Shown here: positions 1 to 6,932 of the stretch, piece after piece
How the letters are laid out: each line of letters starts with the position of its first letter
How positions within the stretch are numbered: position 1 is the stretch's first letter
Assembly: GCA_964428935.1 (NCBI GenBank)
Contig: CAYSAG010000211.1
Location: 1-9,016, forward strand
From: JAADHY01 sp964428935
GTDB lineage: Bacteria; Planctomycetota; Planctomycetia; Planctomycetales; Planctomycetaceae
DNA: 9,016 nt
Direction of reading: 5' to 3'
Position numbers and translations under genes: made by a program
The notes under the pieces: model-generated
The model's database searches: none
What the model saw: only the letters and a program-made list of their open reading frames with translations
What the model was told of the DNA's origin: nothing

Positions 1-36
1 GCAACAAGCCGACCGGAGCGAGACGCGGGGAACCAC

Positions 37-471
37 CTACATTCCGAACTGAGCTTCCGCGCGTAGCGCGTTGGCCCGCCGAAGCAGCTCTGTGTTCGGC
101 ACCATTCGCTTCGGCTGCAGCTTGTAGGTGAACTCGTGCCGGTTCGTCACTTGGAACGGCAGCAGGTTGTCACTGAAGAAGTCCAGCGGCGGAACCTGGT
201 ACCACGGTGGCGGAATTTTTTGCAGCACGCGCAGCGTTTCGTAGCCCGGTTTGATGAGCGTAATTTCGCGCGTGCCGTAGTAGGTGAAGTCGACGGACGC
301 CGGTGTGTAGCCAATGGTTTCGCCGTCCAGCAGCACCTGTGCGCCAGGCGGGTCACTGCGAATCGTCAGACGCCGGTGCACGCAGCCGCCGACACCGACC
401 AACAGGCAGCCGACGGCCAGCCACCAGACGAAGGCACGGACCCGGCGACGCGGTTTGGGTTGGGACACCAC
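37..471 (-). CDS. PEGA-domain lipoprotein, probable outer-membrane or periplasmic anchor protein
   Basis: The 144-residue product (GTG start at 471) has a basic n-region (KPRRRVR), a hydrophobic stretch (AFVWWLAVGCLLVGVG) and a lipobox-like VGGC, with the lipidated Cys at residue 30. A PEGA domain follows at about residues 35-80: LTIRSDPPGAQVLLDG, then GYTPAS and IKPGYETL. PEGA domains are small beta folds usually found on surface or periplasmic proteins; no catalytic residues are visible. The rest (residues 80-144) contains a Pro/aromatic segment (PPPWYQVPPLDFF) and a charged C-terminal helix. The frame stays open to an ATG at 624, but that start would bury the signal peptide behind about 50 Arg-rich residues, so I prefer one of the tandem GTG codons at 471 and 468. 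Neither has a good Shine-Dalgarno; the ATG at 624 has a weak AGAGG, so the start is not settled. The residue after Cys is Val, not Asp, which by the enterobacterial rule favours the outer membrane. Its exact role is unknown. Confidence 0.8.
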   Translation of the reverse strand: MVSQPKPRRRVRAFVWWLAVGCLLVGVGGCVHRRLTIRSDPPGAQVLLDGETIGYTPASVDFTYYGTREITLIKPGYETLRVLQKIPPPWYQVPPLDFFSDNLLPFQVTNRHEFTYKLQPKRMVPNTELLRRANALRAEAQFGM

Positions 472-954
472 GCAGTCCGTCGGCGACTTGCGGAACCGGC
501 ACACCGGAAAGTGGGTGTCCAGAGCCGGCTGGACCGGCCGGTGGCGAGTGCCGCGGCCGACGGGACGACGAACGGCGGACCCGGCAGTAGCAGGAGCTCG
601 TTTGACGAGTGAACGGCGTCGCATTCGAGCGGTGCCTCTTGTGTTCTGAGACGGGAAGTCGAGCGTGCCGCCAAGGCAGCGGCCGGCCCTGCTTCGGCAA
701 GCGCCGCGAGAAGGTGGTTCTTAGCGCACTGACCCTACGGGACGGGCACGCGCGGCAGGATTGTAAGCCGGTGTCCGCGTCGCTGCCAAGAGGAGTTGAC
801 CGCACGGTACAGCGCTGCTGACTCGCTCGCGTCCCGTGTCCAGCTCGGTTGAGCCGCGTGTCGAGTCATCTCTGTCGGAAGGGCCGAGGGTCGCTCCCGA
901 CCGACTGTGAGAGCTCCGACGTCAGTACAAACCGCCAGCGACTCCGTGCGCGGG
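472..954. other. Intergenic region between sulfatase and PEGA lipoprotein; no gene recognised
   Basis: These 483 bases lie between two minus-strand genes. Open frames cross them, including a 70-codon plus-strand frame at 609-821, but none gives a protein I recognise and none has a convincing ribosome site. About 52 bases past the sulfatase stop is a small inverted repeat: GGTCG at 889-893 and CGACC at 898-902, with a 4-base loop. It has no T-rich tract and is only a weak terminator candidate. The part nearest the lipoprotein (472-624) could instead be coding if its upstream ATG is used. No tRNA or other structured RNA was recognised. Confidence 0.55.
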
Positions 955-2670
955 TCAGCGACCGCTCTTCAAACGCTCAACCTCGACAAAGTACGCGCCG
1001 CGGGACTTGCCGTTGGAATGGTTGAACCAGGTTTGCAACCGAGCGTCGCCGGCCTTCAGCTCGACCTCGAACTCCACCTTGATTGCTCCCTCGGGAATTG
1101 GTTTCGTCACGTCCACGTCGGCGATTTTCAGGCGAGCTGTTCCGGGTTGCAGCGAGTACGGAACGCCTTTCGGTCGAGCTCGCAGGGTGAACCGGTAGAG
1201 GCCGTCCTGAGCAATTCGGACAGCCCAGAAACCGTTCGCTGCCGGGTCACGCTGGACGGCGCGTTGGTTCCACGGGACCGGACCGTTGTTCGTGTGCCAG
1301 TCGTGACAGGTCAGTTGAGTTGGGTTCTGCTGGTCCGCGCCCAGCACAATGCGGACGTAGTCGTCGAACCGCTCGGAAATGTGGTCCCACCACTTCAAGT
1401 AAGCGTTCCGCAATTGTTGCACCACCTCGGGGTGCTGAGCCGCCACGTCGTGCTGCTGGCCCGGGTCGCTCTGCATGTCGTACAGTTCCTTCCCGTCGAC
1501 CAACCGCCAACGGTCAGTCATGACCGCGCACTTTCGCCACTGCTGCGGGAACTCGATTCGCTGCGAGTGGACGAACAGCGTGCGCGGTTGCCACTCGCCT
1601 TGACCTTTGAGCAGCGGGACGAGGCTGCGGCCGTCGAGGTCGAGCCCTTCGGGCAGCGGCACACCGCACAGCTCCGCCAGCGTCGGCAAGACGTCGATGT
1701 GAGCTGTTAGCTGCGGGATGTCTTTGCCACCGCCGATTCCGCCGGCGGGCCAACGGATGAAGAACGGCACGCGGTGTCCGCCGTCGTACTCGGAACCCTT
1801 GTGGCCTCGCATGCCCGCATTGAAACCTCCCTTCGTGGCTCCTGCCGCTGTGCCGTTGTCGGTTGTGAAGATGAGAATCACGTCGTCGGCAATGCCCATT
1901 TCCTCCAACGCTCGCTGCAGGCGAGCCATGTTTTCGTCAATGTTCGTAATCATTCCGTAGAACTCGGCCCGCGGCGAGGGAACGCCGGCATCCTTGTACG
2001 GCTTGCTGTAGCGTTTCGACACCAGGTAGGGACCGTGCGGAGCGTTCGTCGGCAAGTACACGAAGAACGGCTTGTCCTTGTTCCGACGAATAAAGCGAAT
2101 GGCTTGGTCGAACCAGACGTCGGTGCAGTAGCCCGTGAACTTGACCGGGACGCCGTTGTAGTAGTACGTGTCGTCGAAGTAGTCGTTGCCCCAGTAGTCG
2201 GGCGTCTGCGTCACACCTCCGCCGCCGTTGACAATGGCCAACTGAAAGCCTTGGTCCTGCGGACGACAGGGGTAATTGTCGCCCAAGTGCCACTTGCCGA
2301 AAATGGCCGTCTTGTAACCCGCAGCCGCGAACACCTCGGCAATGGTGGTCTCCTCTGGTGCCATGAGCGAGCGGCCCATGATTGTGTGCCAAACGCCGGT
2401 CCGGCTGGAGTAGCGGCCGGTCATCAAGGCCGAGCGGGTGGGCGAGCAAGTGGGGTCGACGTGGTAGTTGGTCAGCCGCACGCTTTCGGTGTAGAGCCGG
2501 TCCAGGAACGGCGTCTTGATCTGAGGATTTCCGTGGCACGCCAGGTCGCCGTAGCCCTGGTCGTCGGTCATGACCAGAATGATACTGGGGTGTTTCGGAG
2601 CCGCGGCCACCGGCGCGACTGCACAAAGGAACGACAGACCCGCCAGCGTCCCGACAAGAGCGCGAACCAT
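955..2670 (-). CDS. Secreted type I sulfatase (arylsulfatase family, formylglycine-dependent)
   Basis: This 571-residue enzyme hydrolyses sulfate esters, probably on polysaccharide in the periplasm or outside the cell. A Sec signal peptide covers about residues 1-24 (hydrophobic core, then AVAPVAAA). The catalytic domain shows the family hallmarks in order: metal-binding Asp36-Asp37 in MTDDQGYGD, the modification motif CSPTR at 75-79 with Cys75 as the residue converted to formylglycine, GKWHLG at 125-130, APHGPY at 210-215, TTDNG at 269-273, and the GHKGSEYDGGHR block at 289-300 with the conserved Lys291. A tail from about residue 440 follows: a TCHDWH element, then a beta-rich stretch (YRFTLRARP, LQTWF, RGAYFVEVERL). 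I recall this tail from planctomycete and verrucomicrobial sulfatases. The Cys-type motif needs a formylglycine-generating enzyme, absent here. The ATG at 2670 follows a strong Shine-Dalgarno. The substrate cannot be told from sequence alone; the nearby fucosidase makes sulfated fucans a reasonable guess. Confidence 0.96.
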   Translation of the reverse strand: MVRALVGTLAGLSFLCAVAPVAAAPKHPSIILVMTDDQGYGDLACHGNPQIKTPFLDRLYTESVRLTNYHVDPTCSPTRSALMTGRYSSRTGVWHTIMGRSLMAPEETTIAEVFAAAGYKTAIFGKWHLGDNYPCRPQDQGFQLAIVNGGGGVTQTPDYWGNDYFDDTYYYNGVPVKFTGYCTDVWFDQAIRFIRRNKDKPFFVYLPTNAPHGPYLVSKRYSKPYKDAGVPSPRAEFYGMITNIDENMARLQRALEEMGIADDVILIFTTDNGTAAGATKGGFNAGMRGHKGSEYDGGHRVPFFIRWPAGGIGGGKDIPQLTAHIDVLPTLAELCGVPLPEGLDLDGRSLVPLLKGQGEWQPRTLFVHSQRIEFPQQWRKCAVMTDRWRLVDGKELYDMQSDPGQQHDVAAQHPEVVQQLRNAYLKWWDHISERFDDYVRIVLGADQQNPTQLTCHDWHTNNGPVPWNQRAVQRDPAANGFWAVRIAQDGLYRFTLRARPKGVPYSLQPGTARLKIADVDVTKPIPEGAIKVEFEVELKAGDARLQTWFNHSNGKSRGAYFVEVERLKSGR

Positions 2671-2676
2671 TGCGAA

Positions 2677-2684
2677 TCCTCCTC
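2677..2684 (-). promoter_or_regulatory. Strong Shine-Dalgarno for the sulfatase
   Basis: On the minus strand this reads GAGGAGGA, a near-perfect anti-16S match, with 7 bases between AGGAGG and the ATG at 2670. It supports that start and suggests good translation. It is the strongest ribosome site in the window. Confidence 0.85.
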
Positions 2685-2710
2685 AACTCAATTCTGCTCG
2701 GCGAGCTCTT

Positions 2711-2736
2711 GGCCTGACCAGGCCGGGTCACCGGCC
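2711..2736 (-). promoter_or_regulatory. Two overlapping, mutually exclusive hairpins in the sulfatase leader
   Basis: Two perfect inverted repeats share the same bases. One pairs GGCCT (2711-2715) with AGGCC (2720-2724) across a 4-base loop. The other pairs GGCCGG (2721-2726) with CCGGCC (2731-2736), also across 4 bases. Bases 2721-2724 belong to both stems, so only one can form at a time. They sit 41-66 bases before the sulfatase ATG. A third small inverted repeat, GCTCG-G-CGAGC at 2696-2706, lies closer to the ribosome site. The arrangement resembles an attenuator but could also be chance in GC-rich DNA. No function is established. Confidence 0.35.
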
Positions 2737-3164
2737 GGAGCAATTTCGAAGAACGCTCGACAGAGCTCACGAAGCCAAACCTGTCTCGTCAGACCTTTTC
2801 CGTAGGACCTGCAAACAGCGTGTCTCCTATTTCACGGCTCCGCTTGTCAAATTGCAAGTTCGTGGCGAACGCAGCCGAGGGCGAAGCGGCCGTTCGTTGG
2901 AGTTGTCGCACGAACTGGCGTCCGAGGGACCAGCGACCAGACCCGCGGCGCGCGTCGACTCGTCTTGACGTCGTCTCGAGCAACGGGGACACTTCGGCCC
3001 GCCAGAAGCAGGGACGAACGGGCGAAGACCGCCCAACGACGGCGGCCCACCGTGCGACCGACCGCCGCACGCTCCCAGCGACTGGCCGCGTCCAACGGCG
3101 AAATTTCCGGACGGTCGCGCTCGTCCTTGGACTCTTTCCAACCGACGAACCGGCGCTCCCAGAA

Positions 3165-4139
3165 ATGGCCAAGCGAATCACTTTTGCTCTGCGGTGTCGC
3201 TACTTGTTGGAGTACGTCGTTTTCCGAGTGGCCGTCTGCTTGCTGCAAGTGTTGAGCCCGCGAGCGGCCGCGCGGTTGGCTCGACGAGCTGCTTGGGTGA
3301 TGTGTCGGGTCGTCCCGAAGAAATGGACCCGCTACCACGTGGCTGAGGCCAACTTGCGACTGGCTTTTGGCGACGAACTGACCGACGAGCAGCGCGACCG
3401 GCTGATTCTGGAAATGTGGGTCCACTTGTTTCGAATGATTGTGGAAATCGCTCAGCTGCCGAGAAAGCTGAGGCTGAACAACTTCCGGGACGTGTTCGAG
3501 TTTCGCGACCGCGCTCGAGTGGTGCGCGCCGTCTGCTCCGGCCGGCCAATGATTCTGGTCAGCGGCCACTACGGCAACTGGGAAATGTCTCTGGCCGTTT
3601 TCGGACTGCTCGGCTTGCGCATGCATGCCGTCGCTCGGCCGCTGGACAACCCGTACCTGAACCGCTGGTTCGAGGCTTACCGGCAGCACACGGGACACCG
3701 TTTGGTTCCCAAACGAGGTGCCGTGCGGCGACTGGCCTGCGTGTTGGAACAAGGTCAAACGGCCGCGCTGCTGGGCGACCAGGACGCCGGGCTGAGCGGG
3801 ATTTTCGTCGACTTCTTCGGCCACCCGGCCTCGACGTTCCCGACCGTGGCCCGTCTGGCTCTCGACGCCGACGCGCTGATTTGCGTGGGTTACTCACGCC
3901 GGCTGACCGACGACTTCAACGCGAACCGCTGGGTCCGTTACGAGCTGGGGTGCCTGGAGGTAATCGACCCGCGGCACTACACGGGTCCGAATGCCGTGCG
4001 GCAAATTACGCAGCAGGTGAGCTGGGCGCTGGAACGGGCCGTCCGGCTTTCGCCCGAGCAGTACTTCTGGGTTCACCGACGCTGGAAAACGAAGCCGCCG
4101 TTCGCGAAAACAGAGGACCCAGCTCGCCGGGCCGCGTAG
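3165..4139 (+). CDS. lpxL: LpxL/HtrB-family lipid A acyltransferase (lysophospholipid acyltransferase superfamily)
   Basis: This 324-residue inner-membrane enzyme family transfers a secondary acyl chain from acyl-ACP to a lipid A precursor. Residues 13-51 form the usual N-terminal membrane-associated helix region (YLLEYVVFRVAVCLLQVL). The catalytic HX4E motif is HYGNWE at 135-140, with His135 and Glu140 as the charge-relay pair. Further hallmarks are ALLGDQDAG around 201-208, then FVDFFGHPASTFPT, and the C-terminal WVHRRWKTKP at 302-311. Length matches the family (about 300-330). I chose the ATG at 3165 because homology-like sequence starts there with MAKR; the open frame upstream is not protein-like. 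No clear Shine-Dalgarno precedes it. The symbol is a family-level assignment: the acyl chain and acceptor cannot be read from sequence, and a different glycolipid or ornithine-lipid role is possible. It implies an LPS-type outer membrane. The ABC ATPase follows on the same strand. Confidence 0.9.
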   Translation: MAKRITFALRCRYLLEYVVFRVAVCLLQVLSPRAAARLARRAAWVMCRVVPKKWTRYHVAEANLRLAFGDELTDEQRDRLILEMWVHLFRMIVEIAQLPRKLRLNNFRDVFEFRDRARVVRAVCSGRPMILVSGHYGNWEMSLAVFGLLGLRMHAVARPLDNPYLNRWFEAYRQHTGHRLVPKRGAVRRLACVLEQGQTAALLGDQDAGLSGIFVDFFGHPASTFPTVARLALDADALICVGYSRRLTDDFNANRWVRYELGCLEVIDPRHYTGPNAVRQITQQVSWALERAVRLSPEQYFWVHRRWKTKPPFAKTEDPARRAA

Positions 4140-4141
4140 TT

Positions 4142-4169
4142 CGTCGCGTCCGACCCAAGCGGCGCGACG
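4142..4169 (+). terminator. GC-rich hairpin just after the acyltransferase stop; possible terminator
   Basis: CGTCGCG (4142-4148) pairs perfectly with CGCGACG (4163-4169). A T-G wobble and a further C-G pair extend the stem to nine, leaving a 10-base loop. It begins two bases after the stop codon. No T tract follows, so it is not a textbook intrinsic terminator. It could protect the transcript end or weaken read-through into the ATPase gene. Confidence 0.3.
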
Positions 4170-4239
4170 CTCAGAGCAACCCGCCTGGGCCCGACGCCTG
4201 ACAACGACTCCGCCCACAGACCGGCGGACGTCGCTCGAC

Positions 4240-4270
4240 AGCGGCGGAACCGAGGAGCGGCGGAGCCGAG
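4240..4270 (+). repeat. Two-copy short tandem repeat, period 16
   Basis: AGCGGCGGAACCGAG at 4240-4254 recurs as AGCGGCGGAGCCGAG at 4256-4270, with one mismatch in 15. It lies in the 223-base gap between the acyltransferase and the ATPase, in a purine-rich GC stretch. It may be simple-sequence slippage. No function is claimed. Confidence 0.6.
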
Positions 4271-4362
4271 TCGGGCAGCGGAGCCCGCGGCGGGCAGCGC
4301 ACGAGGCAGTCAGCAGACCGGGACGAAAACCAACCACAACCCGAACGGCGTGACGCGTTCCA

Positions 4363-5112
4363 ATGGGCGAGTGGCCTTCAGAAGAACAGCGGTCGGCGCG
4401 AAGTGCGGGGTCCGCCGTGCTTCGCCTGGAAGGCGTCTGCCGGACGTTCCCCATGGGCCAGGTGCAAGTTCACGCTCTGGTCGACGTGAATCTGGAAATT
4501 CACGAGTCCGAGTTCCTGATTGTTGTCGGGCCGTCCGGGTCGGGGAAGAGCACCTTGCTGAACTTGATTGGCGGCGCAGACCGTCCGACGCGCGGTTCAA
4601 TCTGGTACCGCAACCGGGAACTGACGGCTTTGTCCGACCAAGAGCTGACGTTGTTCCGACGCACGGAGGTCGGCTTCATTTTCCAGTTCTACAACCTGGT
4701 CCCGACCCTGACGGCTTTGGAGAACGTGCAGGTGGCCGCCGAGCTGGTGCCCGAACCGCTCGACCCGGCCGAAGCTTTGGCCCTAGTCGGGCTAGAGGAC
4801 CGCGCGGAGCATTTTCCCGCGCAGCTGTCTGGCGGCGAGCAACAGCGTGTGGCAATTGCTCGAGCCTTGGTCAAGCGGCCGCGACTGATGTTGGCCGACG
4901 AACCGACAGGAGCCCTCGACCTGCCGACGGCTCGCACGGTCCTGGCCTTGCTGCAGCAACTGAACCGCCAGCAGCGAATCCCGACCGTGCTCATCACCCA
5001 CAACTCGGCCATTGCAGCCATTGGCGACCGGACCGCTCGAATCGTGAGCGGCCGAATCGTCGACGTCCGTCCGAACCCGCACCCGCAACCGGCCGAGCGG
5101 GTCAGTTGGTGA
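4363..5112 (+). CDS. ABC transporter ATP-binding protein, LolD/MacB type
   Basis: The 249-residue product is a complete nucleotide-binding subunit. Motifs in order: Walker A GPSGSGKST at 56-64, Q-loop Gln108 in FIFQFYNLVPTLTA, signature LSGGEQQR at 155-162, Walker B RLMLADEPT at 174-182, D-loop GALD at 183-186 and H-loop His213 in ITHN. The FQFYNLVPTLTALENV stretch and the PTGALD sequence are typical of the LolD/MacB/FtsE branch, whose partners are four-helix FtsX/MacB-type permeases acting on lipoproteins, peptides or drugs (family knowledge). It has no membrane segment and must work with a permease, yet none is encoded within the window: upstream is the acyltransferase and downstream a convergent gene. 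The ATG at 4363 lacks a Shine-Dalgarno and gives about 18 low-complexity residues before the first strand; a GTG at 4417 is an alternative start. The Pro-rich tail (PNPHPQPAE) is probably disordered. Substrate unknown. Confidence 0.93.
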   Translation: MGEWPSEEQRSARSAGSAVLRLEGVCRTFPMGQVQVHALVDVNLEIHESEFLIVVGPSGSGKSTLLNLIGGADRPTRGSIWYRNRELTALSDQELTLFRRTEVGFIFQFYNLVPTLTALENVQVAAELVPEPLDPAEALALVGLEDRAEHFPAQLSGGEQQRVAIARALVKRPRLMLADEPTGALDLPTARTVLALLQQLNRQQRIPTVLITHNSAIAAIGDRTARIVSGRIVDVRPNPHPQPAERVSW

Positions 5113-5157
5113 GCGTTCGGCAGGCGAGGGCCGGTCGCTGGTCCGCCGCACCGCGGC

Positions 5158-6909
5158 TCATTGCGGCCGCAAGGTGACGGACTTCAGGTTCAGCGGGCGC
5201 CAGCCCTCAGCGACCGGCTTGACCGCCAAGCGGTAGATTCCCGGCTTGTCGAGTCGGAGCGTGCCCACCGTGACCTTTTCGAACCGACCGTAATTGCCCG
5301 TCTTGGGGCATTGGGCCTGCAACCGCTGGCCCGCGCACTCGACGACGAACTTCGGGCTGCTCGGGCACGCCACTTCCGCCTCGACGACGAACTGGCCCGG
5401 CTGGCGAACTCGAAACGTCCACTCGACCCACTCCTTCGGGTCGAACCAAAAGCCAATGTTGTCGCGCGCAGGGCCTTTCTCGTACCGCAGTTGCTCGCCG
5501 TGGCACGTGGCGTCGACGGCCGCCAGCCGCACCACGCCGCCCTTGCCTTGGACCGCCGCCACCTCGACGACCTTCAGCTCGCCGGGGACGTCCAGGACGA
5601 CAACCGTGTCAATCGGGTCGACGGACTTCCGAGGAAGCTGCACGACGAGAACACCTTCTTCCGTGCGTTCCAGTTTCAGCGGCTGCTTGCGCGGGTCGGC
5701 CAACAACCACGCCGCTCGCGGCTGGTTCTGCAAGCCGGGAACCTCGAGACGCCCGTTGCTGGGCCAGTCGAAGACGTGCAGGTAGAGCCGCGTTCCGCCG
5801 TCCACCTCACGACGCGTGCACCGTCCCCAACGCAGGCGTCGAAACGGACTGGCCGACGTTCCGTAGAGAGACTCACCGTTCACCTTCAGCCACCGTCCCA
5901 TGGCCAATAGCCGCTCGACCGACGGCCGCGGAATCAGCCCCTCGGCCGTCGGACCGACGTTCAGCAAGTAGTTGCCGCCTTTGGAGGCAATGTCGACCAG
6001 GTTGTGCAGTAGCGTTTCAACGCTCTTCCAGTCGTTGTCCGTTTTCTTGTAGCCCCAACTGTGGTTCATGGTCATGCAGGTTTCCCAGTCCACGCCGGGC
6101 AGTCCGGTCGCCGGAATCCGCTGCTCTGGCGTGCCGTAGTCACCCGCACCCTTCAGCCGGTTGTTGATGATGATGGAGGGTTTGAGGTCGCGAACGTAGT
6201 TGTAAATCTCGACGCCGTCCTCTTTCGTGAACCACGAGGGCCAACCGCCGTCGAACCAAAGGATTGCCGGGTCGTATTGTTCGACCAGCTCCTTCAGCTG
6301 CTGCTTCATGTAAGCCATGTACTTGTGTTTCTTCCCTGGCACGATTTTCGTCGGATTGTAAGCGTTGGGTTTCCCGGGCGCTTGAGCCGGGTGGTGCCAA
6401 TCCATGATGGAGTAGTACACGCAGAAACGAACACCCTGCCTTCGGCATTCGTCTGCGAGCATTTTGAGCACGTCCTTGCCGTACGGAGTGGCGTCGACAA
6501 TGTCGTAGTCCGTGGCTTTCGTGTCGAACATGCAGAAACCGTCGTGGTGTTTCGACGTAATGACCATGTACTTCATTCCGGCCTCTTTTGCGATTCGCAC
6601 CCACTCGGCCGGGTCGTACCGCACGGGGTTGAAGACTTTGGCCAACTGCTCGTACTCTTCACGCGGAATGTTCGCGTTGTTCATGATCCACTCGCTGGCC
6701 CCGCGGATTTCCTGGCCTTTCCAAACGCCGGCCGGGACCGCGTAAAGACCCCAATGGATGAACATGCCGAACCGAGCTTCTCGCCACCACTTCATCCGAG
6801 CGTCGCGTTCGGCCTGACTCTCCTTGGTCCAATCTTTCGCGCCTGCCGGCAGTGACGAGACGGCGAGCACGAGTACGGCTGACAGAAGACAGCAAATCTT
6901 TCTTCGCAT
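5158..6909 (-). CDS. Secreted alpha-L-fucosidase, glycoside hydrolase family 29
   Basis: This 583-residue enzyme removes terminal alpha-L-fucose from glycans, outside the cytoplasm. A signal peptide spans about residues 1-24 (MRRK, hydrophobic core, SSLPAGA). The catalytic barrel shows FGMFIHWG at 47-54, SEWIMN at 72-77, SKHHDGFCMFD at 119-129, VYYSIMDWHHP at 164-174 and ILWFDGGW at 216-223, where Asp220 is the expected nucleophile. WETCMTMNHSWGY at 275-287 holds Glu276, a candidate acid/base, though this residue varies in GH29. NYLLNVGPTAEG closes the barrel near residue 325. A beta-sandwich (about 345-440) and a last module (about 483-583, with FDPKEWVEWTFRV and KPGIYRLAV) look like carbohydrate-binding or packing domains. 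The start at 6909 fits the signal peptide and a GAAGGAG ribosome site; the frame open to 7152 upstream is not protein-like. It converges on the ATPase gene with 45 bases between stops. A 12-base palindrome, TTGCGGCCGCAA, lies in its final codons (5161-5172). Confidence 0.96.
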   Translation of the reverse strand: MRRKICCLLSAVLVLAVSSLPAGAKDWTKESQAERDARMKWWREARFGMFIHWGLYAVPAGVWKGQEIRGASEWIMNNANIPREEYEQLAKVFNPVRYDPAEWVRIAKEAGMKYMVITSKHHDGFCMFDTKATDYDIVDATPYGKDVLKMLADECRRQGVRFCVYYSIMDWHHPAQAPGKPNAYNPTKIVPGKKHKYMAYMKQQLKELVEQYDPAILWFDGGWPSWFTKEDGVEIYNYVRDLKPSIIINNRLKGAGDYGTPEQRIPATGLPGVDWETCMTMNHSWGYKKTDNDWKSVETLLHNLVDIASKGGNYLLNVGPTAEGLIPRPSVERLLAMGRWLKVNGESLYGTSASPFRRLRWGRCTRREVDGGTRLYLHVFDWPSNGRLEVPGLQNQPRAAWLLADPRKQPLKLERTEEGVLVVQLPRKSVDPIDTVVVLDVPGELKVVEVAAVQGKGGVVRLAAVDATCHGEQLRYEKGPARDNIGFWFDPKEWVEWTFRVRQPGQFVVEAEVACPSSPKFVVECAGQRLQAQCPKTGNYGRFEKVTVGTLRLDKPGIYRLAVKPVAEGWRPLNLKSVTLRPQ

Positions 6910-6917
6910 GGCTGGAG

Positions 6918-6924
6918 CTCCTTC
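6918..6924 (-). promoter_or_regulatory. Shine-Dalgarno deciding the fucosidase start
   Basis: The minus strand reads GAAGGAG, ending 8 bases before the ATG at 6909. This, with the signal peptide that begins there, sets the start 81 codons inside the longest open frame. Confidence 0.8.
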
Positions 6925-6932
6925 TGATGTTG

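Larger units (their letters stand above)
2671..3164. other. Divergent intergenic region between sulfatase and acyltransferase
   Basis: These 494 bases separate genes pointing away from each other, so they should hold both promoters. A perfect TTGACA lies on the minus strand at 2850-2845, but the best following -10 candidate is only TAGGAG at 15-base spacing, so the promoter is unproven. On the plus strand TTGACG at 2965-2970 is followed at 17 bases by GACACT, which is a poor -10. The acyltransferase frame is open from 2820 but the translation before 3165 resembles no family I know and is Arg/Thr-rich. No tRNA or known riboswitch was recognised. The hairpins at 2711-2736 are listed separately. 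Confidence 0.55.

Noticed and set aside
609..821. A 70-codon plus-strand frame with several Cys residues (CLLC, later CRQ and CF)
   Set aside because: The Cys spacing is not that of a known zinc finger, there is no clear ribosome site, and it starts inside the possible N-terminal extension of the opposite-strand lipoprotein.
1774..2805. A 343-codon plus-strand open frame opposite the sulfatase
   Set aside because: The minus-strand sulfatase has complete catalytic motifs, a signal peptide and a strong ribosome site; the antisense frame has none of these.
2965..2993. TTGACG with GACACT at 17-base spacing as the acyltransferase promoter
   Set aside because: The -10 matches the consensus at only three of six positions, no better than expected by chance here.
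2847..3824. A 325-codon minus-strand open frame opposite the acyltransferase
   Set aside because: Its translation is low-complexity, rich in Gln, Arg and Ser, with no recognisable domain, while the plus strand carries the HX4E motif and other family features.
5161..5172. TTGCGGCCGCAA, a perfect 12-base palindrome, as a shared terminator or regulator site
   Set aside because: It lies in the final codons of the fucosidase, has no room for an RNA loop, and no T tract is present. It is more simply coding sequence.
6061..6855. A 264-codon plus-strand open frame opposite the fucosidase
   Set aside because: Shadow of the GH29 catalytic domain; no domain, signal or ribosome site of its own.
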